Assembly: GCA_043228905.1 (NCBI GenBank)
Contig: JBHGNT010000005.1
Coordinates: 5,270,001 to 5,334,000 of the forward strand
From: Azolla caroliniana
Lineage: Eukaryota; Polypodiophyta
Direction of reading: 5' to 3'
DNA length: 64,000 nucleotides
In this document: piece after piece, positions 22,099 to 33,069 of the stretch
Layout of the letters: each line of letters opens with the position of its first letter
Numbering within the stretch: position 1 is the first letter of the stretch
Position numbers and translations under genes: made by a program
The notes under the pieces: model-generated
Databases searched by the model: none
What the model saw: only the letters and a program-made list of their open reading frames with translations
What the model was told of the DNA's origin: nothing

Positions 22099-25000
22099 AT
22101 GAGAGGCACATGGAGGTTGGCAATGTAGAGAAGGCCCTTGCCAGAAGTGCTGGAGAAGCCCTCCCACATGATGTCCAGATGCTATTGGTGACTTCTAGAA
22201 GATTATCCATGGAGCAGCACCATGACAATCCCCTGTCATTGTGCTTAGTGAACAACACCTTATCCCAACCATCGCGAACCTTGCAAGTTGCCTTGTAAAC
22301 CTTCTCTTCGCAGTGTTGCGCTGACTCTGTGTATTTTGCTATCATCTTTCTTTATGCAGTTTTGCCATAGCCTTTTGGGTGCAAAACCATCCTAAGTGTC
22401 AATGAACATGGAAGCAATATATGATTTTGCTTGTTTTCCCACAAGGGAGAACTTTGTATAGGGTAGAGCCTTGTATGAATTTTATTATGTACTAACTTAT
22501 TGGTGTTTTTTCCACAAAAATCATTATTAGTATCAGTTTACTATCACTATAATTATCAGTATCTTGATTGTTAGGGACCATGGCTCATTTCCTATTGTAC
22601 AAATTGTTTTTCTTATATTCCACCTTTAACAACTTATCGCATAATGTCCAAAATAGTGGGACCAAAATCTTATGCTACCAAGTTCAGGTTTTCTTAATAG
22701 CATATGCTATTTGTTTTTCAGTTTATAGTTTCATTAAGGTTCAAAGGTCATTTGGGAGTTTTTCAGCGTGTTTTTATCAAGTGGAAGGCTAGATTGGGGT
22801 GCATCTTGTATGTGATCTATTCTTAAAAGCCAGTGGATTTGTTGGTGATTGGAATTTGGAAGGAACCCTTCTTGGGTTAGACATAGTTGGTTTTGAACTT
22901 TTGTGTAATTCCAAATTGGAAAACAATTCCCTATACCATGGGTTCCCCAAACTCCTCCTTTGGATTGTGCATAAGTTTCTAATGCACTTTGCTAGATTGC
23001 CATGGTTTCCCCAAAATCCTTCTTTTGGATTATGCATATGTTTCTAATGCACTTTGTTAGATTTGTCAATCAGAATGTAGCATGCTTTAATTGGTTTTTG
23101 CTCGGCTTCATATGCGTAGCATAGGACATGTGGCATACTGAAATTGCCTTCCCAGACAAAACATGAGAAGATCTCATGGACTCAATAACTAGACAAAGAA
23201 AATCCCTAACATGAGGAGGTCCCACGTCTTCGATGCAAGGTGGACAATGTCCTTGACTAGAAAATCTTGATATATAACAGTGTGGTTGTAGAACAAAGTA
23301 TTTCATATTGTGGTGCACAAAGCACCACAATATATCCATTTAGTCTATGTTTATGTATTTTTTGCTTTGTCCATATGTATGAAGGGTTTTACTCTATCTC
23401 AAGCCAATTCAGAATTCACTAACCATTTGGGTACGTAAAAGTAAGAGAAACCCATTTGTCTCCAAATTTAGATTCCTTGATTCAAAACTTGTACCACTTA
23501 TGTGGACTCTTCTCTACTTGAATATTTTGGGGAACTTAGCATAAAAATAAATCCCATATATATATATGTATGTAATCTTTTACTTATTCTAAACTTTGAT
23601 AATTGAGTTGGCCATGAAGTATATTGTTGCCCTTAATGTGCTATCGTCTACTTATTGTGTATTTCATGGAAAAGGTGGCATATTTAAATCAATGTGCTTA
23701 TCTAAATTTATCTTTCGGTTTGCCACATTTGCTACAAATTTGTTTGAAAATTGGGCTACATATCCCCAAGATTCTAACATAGTCACCCTTCAACATTCCA
23801 GGATTTGCCACAATTTGCAATGCAACTTATGCCAAAATAGTGATGAGGTGAGGGGCAAGAATAGAGATTCTTAGCAGGCAAACTCTTCAATGCAATCTAA
23901 CATATTGCGTTCATACATAAGGTGCATTGCATTTTATGTTTTGTGCATGACCGTGTCATTAAGATTTAGCTTTGAGACCACAAGACAAATCCTCTAGTTC
24001 TAAGTGTTCTTCTATCAATTTTATGACAATGGAAACAGAAATTAAAAGTAGCACATTGATTTATTTAAATTTCGGAGAACTTACAAGTTTAAGAATGTTT
24101 CAAATCATGATATTGTGGTGTGGATGTGTTCCTTATGTGCATTTCACAATATTAAGCATAATACATTAATTACCATATATCAAACAACTAATATAGAATG
24201 CCATGGAAATGTGTAATACAAACACATCAATGCATATAAATGAAGGTATATGTTGGGCTGATGTAAATAAGATTCATGCTTTACATACATAATTGTAATA
24301 CATGTGGGGTTATTGGCTGATCAAATATATTTACAATCACATCCCTAAAACTATAAATTACTATTAAAATCGTTGATATGAGTTTTGGTTTACCTAGCAC
24401 TCTAGAGCATCATCTTTCATTTTCTACTAAAGAGAAATAGGCACAATCAACAAAGCAAAAATCCCTTGGACTTTGGGGTTCTCCTCTAGCAGCTTTATTC
24501 TTTGTCGAATATTTTTATGGATTTATCAATAAGGACACGAATATAGACAAGTTTGGGCACTTTATCTTAAAACAAAACCAATTACACTACAATGACACTT
24601 AGTTATCAACATACAGTAAGTAAGTAGGTGGCATTATGTGGAAAACATGATGGGTTGCTATCCCTTTTTAACTTCTCGTTTCCACCACAAAAAAGAATGC
24701 ATTAAGCTATTTAAACCCTGACTCACATATATTTCATTAATATTTCATACTATATACCATATACTATTTGAATGTTACTGCAAGAGATATGGAGTGAAAT
24801 TGTAGCCAATCTAAAGAGCCAATATGATGGCCTCAAGGACAACTCCGATGGAGTTGAAAGATAACGAATAGCCTTCATCCAACAATGGTCTTCCTCTCCC
24901 TTTCTTGAGTTAGTGGGCATCCACATAAGATGGAACTATCCCGTCCCTACAGGGATTTGTACATAATCGTCTCATTTGTAAAATTTTATAACTAATGGAA

Positions 25001-27664
25001 GGAGTTTTTTTCTGGAAAGAATATATATATATATATACTATTTGAATGTTGACATCTAGTGCCACTATTGTGCAAGAAACCATTATCAAGCAACAAAGAA
25101 AATGTACACCCATTTGGATTCAACACCCATTTACTTTTAATGTATGCAAATTGCAATTCTGAAAAGGTGGCTTGTCTAGTATAGTTTCAAAGTGAGAAAT
25201 GATATCATCATGATGAGGCAACATGGACTTTATTCATTTAAGTTTCACACTCTAAGATACACGATCTTGATTGTTGCAATTACTAAGAGATGTATAGCTT
25301 TATGTCAAGTATTCAAAGGGTTGTTTCCATGTTTTAATATTTATATGTTTGATCTCCATGAAACACGTTTCACATTTCCATGAGTATTAAGTGCCAAAAG
25401 AACATTGAACCAAGTGGTATTATAAATAGTTTTTCAAAAGATTGTGGTCGATCCATAAAAAAGAATCAATCAAACGCATCAAGGTGAGGGATAGTAATTT
25501 GTCATAAACTAGTTAGAGGTCTCAAGGAAATGTGTTGATACTTTTGGTTGCATATGCAAAACTAGTTGATGCTAACCCTTATTTATAGAGCAAGAGACCT
25601 TACACAAGAGACACATTAGGAGGATAAACTTTTGTAGGTAAGAACTAGGTTACAACAGTTGAAAGCGCTTAGATGGGATGCCATTACTCTTGAAATTCTT
25701 ATCACATTTTAGGACTATTTGAACGATGCATTAGTATACGTGACAAATCAAGTCTAGAAAGATTCATAATTGCCTAACTCATAGAAAAAGGGTTTGATCA
25801 AACTTTGTCCAAAGAAGAAATCATGTGAAACATTTTTAGATTGGGGGCCAATATAGCTTATGCTATGATATATAAGTTGATTATTAAAGTCTTGGCGAAA
25901 AGAATTAAAGAATAATTTTGTAAAGGCATTCATCCTAATGAAAATGATCTTATCCATGAATACAAATAATCGATAACATTGGTAGTGCCTATATTGGTGT
26001 GTAGTGTGCAAAATACACACATATAGATATAATGATAATGCAAGTAGATATTGAGAAAGCATTTGATACTATCCATTTAAATTTTGTGGAAGCTAAAATG
26101 CAAAAGATGGGGCTTGAGCATAAAATGTCAGAAATGTTTTATTGGTTATCTGAAAATAACTTCAATAATGTATATTGTATAAACAATCATGGATTCTTGG
26201 ACATTATATGATTTGGTGAGGCAAGATAACTCTACTAGTACATTACTCTAGGCAATTACCATTCACCCATTTTATTATAGTTCAATAATCTTGTGACAAC
26301 TGGTCAATTACATTGGTTACAACTTACAACCATCAAAATGCAAGGGATCTTGTGCCTTAAGCTTATGAGAATGACTCTTATTTTATGTCAAACAATGATC
26401 CCCAAAATATGCAACCAATAGCAAATTCTCTTGAGTTGTATGTTCTGGTTGTTGGATATGTGTCAACTTCATTAGATAAAAAATCTTACTCCTATATTCA
26501 TGTGATTGGCATGCACATGTAGGATTAGGGCACATAATTTGCACAAACGAAATACCAACACATCTCGGATACCCACTTGATTGCAATGCAACAAAGAAGA
26601 AGAGGATTGAATGGGTTTTACAAAATGTCAAACAAAAGTTGAATCACTAGAAGATAGCAACCTAGCCATTGCATGTATGCTTATGAACAATTCAATCAAT
26701 ATTGATGGCTTATCTACTAACATTACTGCTTCCTCATTTGCCAATATATGTCTTCAGTCTCCTATGTTTGGTATTTGGAAAATCATTTGTTGGGAATGTG
26801 TTTGGCAAGTTTAATGGTGGAATGAAAGGGCATCCATTTAGCACCAAATTGATCAAAGATCAGAAGTTAGTAGTGCAAAAGGTCTTAGGATGCAATAGAA
26901 ATATATCCTCAGGTTTATCACTTAAGCAATGAATGTACTAATGTAGATGTTTATATATCAGGTTAAATTCCAATAGAGAATCCCACCTAGAGAAAAGGAG
27001 AACCATTTATTCTCTTCATGCGAGATGTTGTAGTGGATCACAAAGAATGATTCACTCGTTATGGCCTTGTTCGTCACCAATAAAGGTTAGCCATCAGCTG
27101 AAGCCAATGTTCAAACTCAAGTTTCCAGAGATATAGTTCACAAATCATTTTTGCTACAAGGCGATGCCATCTTTTACCATTGGGTCAGATTTTGGGCATT
27201 TTAGACCATTTGGATAAGTCAGAATCATGTGGCACTTGGTTAGATGCCTATTGTGGAATTTCATTTCTTAAAGTCCACTTTGAGACGATCTCTTTATGAT
27301 AGTCTCCAATTTATAAAAATCCCTCCAAGAGATGTTTCAATTTCATTTTGGGCACTGAAATTTTGTTTACTTTTGTTTTTCACGGGGTTTTACCTCCCAT
27401 TGAAGTTTTCCACTAGCAATATTATGTATTGCCAAAACAAAAATACAAATTTCTTAATGTGATGGTTTACAGCTACATCACCTACTCCAAGAAAAGCTTT
27501 CAATTTTTGTTTGAGTGCCTGCGAGCACCATATTGTCCAAGGGTATTTTTGTACATTAACATTCTTTTGTGGATTTTCAACTCATATTGAGGTTTCTCAA
27601 CAGTACCACAGCTCATAACTAGGAAAAATCTATTCCGCATTTTTCTATGCTTTACTTCCTTTGG
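22099..27664. other. Gene-free spacer with a LINE relic
   Basis: Begins with the 3' flank of the repeat-protein gene. A 62-codon frame (22110-22298) lies just after the stop in another frame and might be a lost C-terminal part; I do not call it. A tandem duplication of about 63 bp spans 22938-23065. A 12-bp hairpin with a 5-nt loop lies at 23305-23333. A LINE reverse-transcriptase relic lies at 25790-26165, and TA repeats at about 25020-25037. Otherwise AT-rich sequence without recognisable genes. Confidence 0.55.
25790..26165 (+). mobile_element. Decayed LINE (non-LTR) reverse-transcriptase fragment
   Basis: Translated in pieces across frameshifts and stops, the stretch follows the order of L1-type plant reverse transcriptases. 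GLIKLCPKKK, then LDWGPI (for the usual DWRPI), then YKLIIKVLAKRIKE, a stop, then KGIHPNENDLIH (for IIHPNQTGFI), and finally QVDIEKAFDTIHLNF (for the DFEKAYD..W.F motif that carries the first catalytic Asp). At least one frameshift and several stops make it non-functional. No endonuclease or poly(A) tail was found nearby. Confidence 0.65.
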
Positions 27665-27728
27665 TATATATCATAACAAAAAGGTCTTCTTTCGTGTATA
27701 TATCATAACAAAAAGGTCTTCTTTCGTG
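27665..27728. repeat. Perfect 32-bp tandem duplication at the end of the truncated PPR gene
   Basis: Units 27665-27696 and 27697-27728 are identical. The inner unit supplies the last five codons and the stop of the minus-strand PPR frame. The outer unit lies just beyond it. Confidence 0.95.
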
Positions 27729-29016
27729 CATCCGCATGTAAGGCATGACCAAGTTCTGAAATAACTTTTACCCTATAACCATGTTCATCAGCAAGAGTTT
27801 TTTCTCTCTCCATGAGGGCAGTGCAAGCATGAATAACAAACATGAGAGTATGCTGATCTTCATTCACATATGATGATTCCTTCATTTGTCTATACAAAAG
27901 CAAAGCATTTTCGACGTGGCCATGTTCAACATAAATACACAACATTGAATTCCATGAAACAACAGTTCGTTCTGATAGTGCTTGAAATGCATACTCGGCA
28001 TCCACGATAGAGCCACACTTTCCATATACATTAACTAATGTGGTACCTAAAAAGACGTTTTCCGAAAATCCCATGCTCTCAGAGACCATATGTAATGCTC
28101 TTCCAATTACAAGAACCTCGGACTTTATGGGAACAACCTCTTTGTTCTCAGCCACAAGTATACCACATGCACGAAGCGCAAAAACAATAGAGAGATGGTC
28201 AGGTTCAACGCCCTCTTCCTTGACCATCCTTGTATAAAGCAATAGAGCCTTGTCTCCTCTTCCTTCTTCGACATAGGCAGAAAGCATTGCATTCCACGAA
28301 ACGACATTATGGTGATGAGGTGACATTATAGAGAACACATGCTCCGCTTCCTGAACCATTCCACACTTCCCATACATACTAATCAGCGTGGAAACAATCC
28401 TCACATCAAAGGCAAAGCCAATTCTTAGAGCATCAGAATGTAACGCACGTCCAACTTCCGAAGCCCACGATGAGATGAGACATTGGTTCTTATGTGCTTT
28501 TTCCTCCTTTCCAGGTTTTTGGCCATTTTCACTTTTTACATTGGATGTGAGAATTCCACAAGCTTGAAGACAAATAACAAATGTGACCGCATTTGGATGC
28601 ATGCCTTCCTCTCTCATCTGCCTATATAATAAGAGTACCTTCTCTCCTTCACCATTTTTGACATATACAGATAACATTGCATTCCACAACACTACATCAA
28701 TTGCCTTAAAACCCATTGCAAACACATGCTCTGCTTCAAGAATAGCACCAAATCTTCCATAAAAGCTTACAACAGAACTTACAACGAGTGCGTCTTTTAC
28801 AAGACCTATGCTTTGAGCACAGTCATGAAGCTTCATGCCTTCTATCAAGTTTCCTTGGTTGCCAAGAGCTTTGAAAAGGCGAGCAAAATTCAGCTTTGTG
28901 GGTTCAAAGCTCTCTATGTTATTGCCATAAGTCAGGCCTCCATAAATAGAAAAGGGTATATTTAAGCCTTTCGAACAAAAAGGGGCATTCCTTCGTGGAA
29001 TAATCCGAGAATTCAT
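27703..29016 (-). CDS. PLS-class pentatricopeptide repeat protein, C-terminally truncated (437 aa)
   Basis: Organelle RNA-binding repeat protein, intronless. Repeat landmarks include DVVLWNAMLSVYVKNGEGEK (107-126), LISMYGKCG (211-219), NVVSWNAMLSAYVEEGRGDK (237-256), LVNVYGKCG (328-336) and VVSWNSMLCIYVEHGHVENA (352-371). Linkers of about 17-32 residues sit between the ACG end of an L motif and the GRALH start of the next S motif (about 154-188 and 284-304). The frame stops inside a motif, after GHALHADARKK, with no E, E+ or DYW domain. No PPR-like sequence follows downstream. It is therefore either a pseudogene or a shortened paralogue. The start Met (29016) is followed by an Arg-rich N-terminus compatible with organelle targeting. 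It is divergent to the PPR gene at 30916. Confidence 0.8.
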   Translation of the reverse strand: MNSRIIPRRNAPFCSKGLNIPFSIYGGLTYGNNIESFEPTKLNFARLFKALGNQGNLIEGMKLHDCAQSIGLVKDALVVSSVVSFYGRFGAILEAEHVFAMGFKAIDVVLWNAMLSVYVKNGEGEKVLLLYRQMREEGMHPNAVTFVICLQACGILTSNVKSENGQKPGKEEKAHKNQCLISSWASEVGRALHSDALRIGFAFDVRIVSTLISMYGKCGMVQEAEHVFSIMSPHHHNVVSWNAMLSAYVEEGRGDKALLLYTRMVKEEGVEPDHLSIVFALRACGILVAENKEVVPIKSEVLVIGRALHMVSESMGFSENVFLGTTLVNVYGKCGSIVDAEYAFQALSERTVVSWNSMLCIYVEHGHVENALLLYRQMKESSYVNEDQHTLMFVIHACTALMEREKTLADEHGYRVKVISELGHALHADARKKTFLL

Positions 29017-30008
29017 GAATTCACTCTTCTTTCTCTTACTGTATTGTTAGTTTGAATGTCTGCCAATCATCACATTCTGAAAGGGAGGACTTCTATCACG
29101 AATTCATACAATCCAAACACTCTACAAAAATCTTCAAAAACTACTCCAATTTTACACACACCCATATTGTGCTTTCCGCCATCACATCCAATTAATATCA
29201 TCATGTCTTCAAGAGAATGAATCCCTCTCGAATTTATATTATCCAACCACTCTACGTACATCTTCAAATGCTACCACAGTTTCATACACATTATGTTTTC
29301 AACCATCACATCTGATTGATGTCATTACATTTCTGAGAGACCAAATCCTTTTCAAGCTCATACAATCCAAACACTCTACATACATTTTTAAAAGCTGCCA
29401 CAATTTTCATATACATGCTCATACCATGAGTTTTTTCTTCTCAAAAATCACTTCCAATGGAATCACGTATTTCATGAAGCGGGTAATATACCTTTTTATG
29501 CCACATTGCATACAATCTTGAGAAAGCCTCTGAATCTCCAAGATTTTTTGCAGGGAAAGATTAGGTTTTCTTGCAGCATTTCTCCATGCCATGGAAAAGC
29601 TCTTAAAAATTCAGTGAAATATATACATGCATACATACGTAAATATATCTACATATATACACATGCATGTTGATGTATATATCTCATCTCTTTCAAAACA
29701 CTCTGTTTACTTCAATAACCGTAAAGCTAATTCTTCATATGCTTCCATAACCTTTTCATAGGATGAAAAATATGTACCTCATGATTTCGTCTTTGAGCGT
29801 AGGGGCAAATTGTTCCGATTAGCATAAGATTACCCCAAAATGCCACATTATTTTACCTAATTCCCTGGCTGGCATTGGATTGGAGAGCCGGCAGCCATTG
29901 TTGCATTCTGCCACTTTCCGGAGTGCCACAAAGATTAGTACAAAGTTCAGGCTAGCCCCCAATCAACTTTCGTTGATCACATTCTTACCAATCAATTTTC
30001 TCATATAA

Positions 30009-30044
<36 letters not shown>

Positions 30045-30915
30045 GTATGTATATTATGTATGCCATTGAAGCAAATTTGTCCACTCTTACCACAATTCAT
30101 GTGTTATGCTAGGAACGCCTAAAAATGGTCGAAGTTCGAATGTTTGGAAACCTTATTGAAACAATTCGTCTGTGATCTTTTCAAGTGTCACCACAACTTA
30201 GGGAAGGGAGATGGGATGTGGTTTTATCACTTCCTACAAGTTTTGCCTTTCCTTAATGTTTTGCTTGCACAAGGCATATATGATATGATGTGTTGGGACG
30301 AACCGAGGATAATGGAAGCGGGACGTAAGCCGACAAATTGTTCATTTTTCTTGAATGATAGGATATTCTAGAAGTCTTCGAGGCCAAGAGAGAGGAGAGA
30401 TGGCTACCTTCCCTATACTCACAATTTGTCTCTTTTGATGAAGTGTTAGTGCATGTCGGAAGCTCAAATATCTCCTTGCAGTAACATTGGACAGATTGTT
30501 GAACGTGTTTCGAAACAATACCATATACATAGATAATAAGTAAAAGGAATTTTGTGAAAAACTCTAAAATGCCCCTAGGGTTTTATTTATTTCCTCAAAT
30601 GCCCTTTGATCAAGAATTATACGTGGAATTATGTAGTCAAATCATCTCCATCCCTTCAAGGAAAACTCTGGGGTGCCCGGCCCGTGGGGTATTTTTCCAG
30701 GGTGAAGAAAATCTCAGGGGCATTTTCCAGCAATCGAAAAACGATTCACGGCTATTTCAGTATAATAAAGATAGAAAAATGCAGCGGCATTTCCGGCGTT
30801 TTTCCCAAACAGTCTTCTGAAAGAGATATGTTTTGCCCATGTTCCAATCAGAAGGCATCGTTGAAGAGTAGGAAGAAAAGGAAGAAAATGTGGGTCGGGT
30901 AATCTATACCTTGAT
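29017..30915. other. Divergent spacer between the two PPR genes
   Basis: Three degenerate tandem units of about 125-130 bp, marked by CATACAATCCAAACACTCTAC (at about 29103, 29234 and 29358), lie just upstream of the minus-strand gene. A CA microsatellite spans about 30011-30040. No gene is seen. The 30554-30902 frames are short and overlap the presumed leader of the plus-strand PPR gene. Confidence 0.6.
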
Positions 30916-33069
30916 ATGAAGAGATTCTCGTGGCATGGAGAAATGCTGCAAAGAAGAAGACCCATATCCCTTTTGAATCTTTCGGATTCAGAGGCTATTA
31001 AGCTTGATTTAGAGGTGTATCGAAACCTTCTACATGACTGTATCAATAGAAAATCTATTGAAGATGGTAAAATGGTACATACCCACATCATAAAACATGT
31101 GGTTCCATTGGATGTCATGGTTGAAAGCACACTTGTCAACATGTATATTAAATGTGGTAGCTTTGAAGATGCATGCCGAGTGTTTGAATGTATGGATTCA
31201 AGAGATTCCGTGTCTTGGAACATGATGATTGGTGGATATTCAAATCACAAACGTCCGAACGATGCAATCAATATGTTTTGGGCAATGGTGAAAGATGGAT
31301 TTAAGCCCACAAAGATCACATATGTTCATGTTTTAAAGTCCTGCACTGACTCTGGTTTACTAGAGCAAGGTAAGAAGTTTCATGAACTCATTAAGAAAGA
31401 GGGGATTTCTGATGTCTTCGTGGGAAGTGCCCTTATGGGTATGTATGCGAAATGTGGTTGCATAGATGATGCACGGTTGGTTTTTGAGGAAATGAAGGAA
31501 CACGATGTGGTTTCGTGGAATGTTATAATTGGTGTATATGCTGAAAGTGGGAACAGTTTGGAGGCTCTGAATCTTTTCAATAGAATGCAGGAAAATGTGC
31601 CTCCTAATGGGATTACTTTTGCAAACACACTGAAGGCATGTGTGAATTCAGTAGATGTCGATCGTGGCCGAGAAATTTATTCCCTTATGGTCAAGTGTGG
31701 AATAGAGATGGATATCATCTTTGGAAGTTGTCTTTTAGATATGTATGCCAAATGTGGGAACATTGCTGATGCATGTCATGTTTTTGATTGTCTGGAAAAA
31801 AAAGATGTTGTAACATATAATGTCATGATTTCTGGTTATGCGCAATTTGGGCTTGGGAATGAGGCTTTTAAGCTTCTGCGTCGGATGTGCGATGATCGAA
31901 TGAAACCAGATAGGGTCACGTTTTTAAGCTTATTGAAGGCATGTGTGGGGCTTTCATCCCTCACATTAGGAAAGAGGGTGCATGTGCATATCATACTTTA
32001 TGGTTATGGCACCGACATTAAGATCGGAAACACTGTGATTGATATGTATGCCAAATGTGGGAGTATGGTGCATGCACAACAACTTTTTGATCAATTGCCC
32101 ACAAAAGATGCCATCACATGGACGGCGATGGTAGCAGGTTATGTACAACATAGGCAGTTTAATGAAGCTTTCAACCTCTTTTGGGCAATGCAAAATGAGT
32201 TTATAGAGCCAACTGAAGCAACATATGTGAGCATTCTTAAGGGGTGTGGTGAAATAGGTTCATTGGAGCAAGGGCATCAAATCCATGCGCTTATACTAAG
32301 GAGTGGTTTCCAGACAACCATTCCAATTGAGAGCACACTTATAGACATGTATTGCAAGTGTGGGAGTGTGAAACGAGCCCGTGAAGTTTTTGATCAAATG
32401 CGAAAGCATGACGTTATCTCTTGGACAGCCATGATAATTGGTTATGCTCAGCATGGGTATGGAAAAGAGGCTCTGATAATAACAAAAGAGATGCTTGCAA
32501 AGGGTGTGATTCCTGACCACATCACGTTTATGGGCATTCTATCTGCATGCAATCACATGGGATTAGTGGAGGATGCTCTCTCTTACTTCCATTCAATGAG
32601 TGAAGACTATGGTATAATGCCAGGACCTGAACACTATGGATGCTTAATTGATTTGCTCGGGCGGGCGGGTCATTTGGATAAGGTAGATAATCTTATGAAG
32701 AAAATGCCACGTCAACCGAATGCTATGGTTTGGACATCTTCATTGGGTGCTTGTGGAATCCATGGAAATATGAAGTTGGCAACACATTCCTCACAGTGTC
32801 TTCATAGTGTAGAACCAGGAAATACTGCAGCTTTTGTTCTGCTTTCTAACATGTATGCAAAATCTAGTGATATAGAAAATGTTCCAAATGATGGAAGAAC
32901 AACAAGAATAAGAAGTACAGAGATTGGAAGCATGGAAAATGAGGCAGTGTATAATTATATTGAGGTGAATAACAAGGTAAATGTTTTCAGTTTTGAGTAT
33001 TCTGAACATCCAGATATGCATGTGGCCAATGACAAACTAGAAAGATTATCGGAAAATTTGATGACATAG
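30916..33069 (+). CDS. PLS-class pentatricopeptide repeat protein with degenerate E/E+ tail (717 aa)
   Basis: Predicted organellar RNA-binding protein; intronless as usual for the family. PPR motifs run from about residue 34 to 600. Signatures include DSVSWNMMIGGYS, DVVSWNVIIGVYAESGNSLE, DVVTYNVMISGYAQFGLGNE, DAITWTAMVAGYVQ, DVISWTAMIIGYAQHGYGKE and the repeated MYAKCG. A recognisable E region follows, with MVWTSSLGACGIHGN and FVLLSNMYAKSSD. Its middle part is unusual: where a GVKKEPGCSWIEV-like block is expected there is SMENEAVYNYIEVNNKVNVF. The protein stops at an E+-like LERLSENLMT without the DYW cytidine deaminase domain. If it acts in editing it would need a partner deaminase in trans. 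The N-terminus is basic (MKRFSWHGEMLQRRR), consistent with targeting. Confidence 0.88.
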   Translation: MKRFSWHGEMLQRRRPISLLNLSDSEAIKLDLEVYRNLLHDCINRKSIEDGKMVHTHIIKHVVPLDVMVESTLVNMYIKCGSFEDACRVFECMDSRDSVSWNMMIGGYSNHKRPNDAINMFWAMVKDGFKPTKITYVHVLKSCTDSGLLEQGKKFHELIKKEGISDVFVGSALMGMYAKCGCIDDARLVFEEMKEHDVVSWNVIIGVYAESGNSLEALNLFNRMQENVPPNGITFANTLKACVNSVDVDRGREIYSLMVKCGIEMDIIFGSCLLDMYAKCGNIADACHVFDCLEKKDVVTYNVMISGYAQFGLGNEAFKLLRRMCDDRMKPDRVTFLSLLKACVGLSSLTLGKRVHVHIILYGYGTDIKIGNTVIDMYAKCGSMVHAQQLFDQLPTKDAITWTAMVAGYVQHRQFNEAFNLFWAMQNEFIEPTEATYVSILKGCGEIGSLEQGHQIHALILRSGFQTTIPIESTLIDMYCKCGSVKRAREVFDQMRKHDVISWTAMIIGYAQHGYGKEALIITKEMLAKGVIPDHITFMGILSACNHMGLVEDALSYFHSMSEDYGIMPGPEHYGCLIDLLGRAGHLDKVDNLMKKMPRQPNAMVWTSSLGACGIHGNMKLATHSSQCLHSVEPGNTAAFVLLSNMYAKSSDIENVPNDGRTTRIRSTEIGSMENEAVYNYIEVNNKVNVFSFEYSEHPDMHVANDKLERLSENLMT

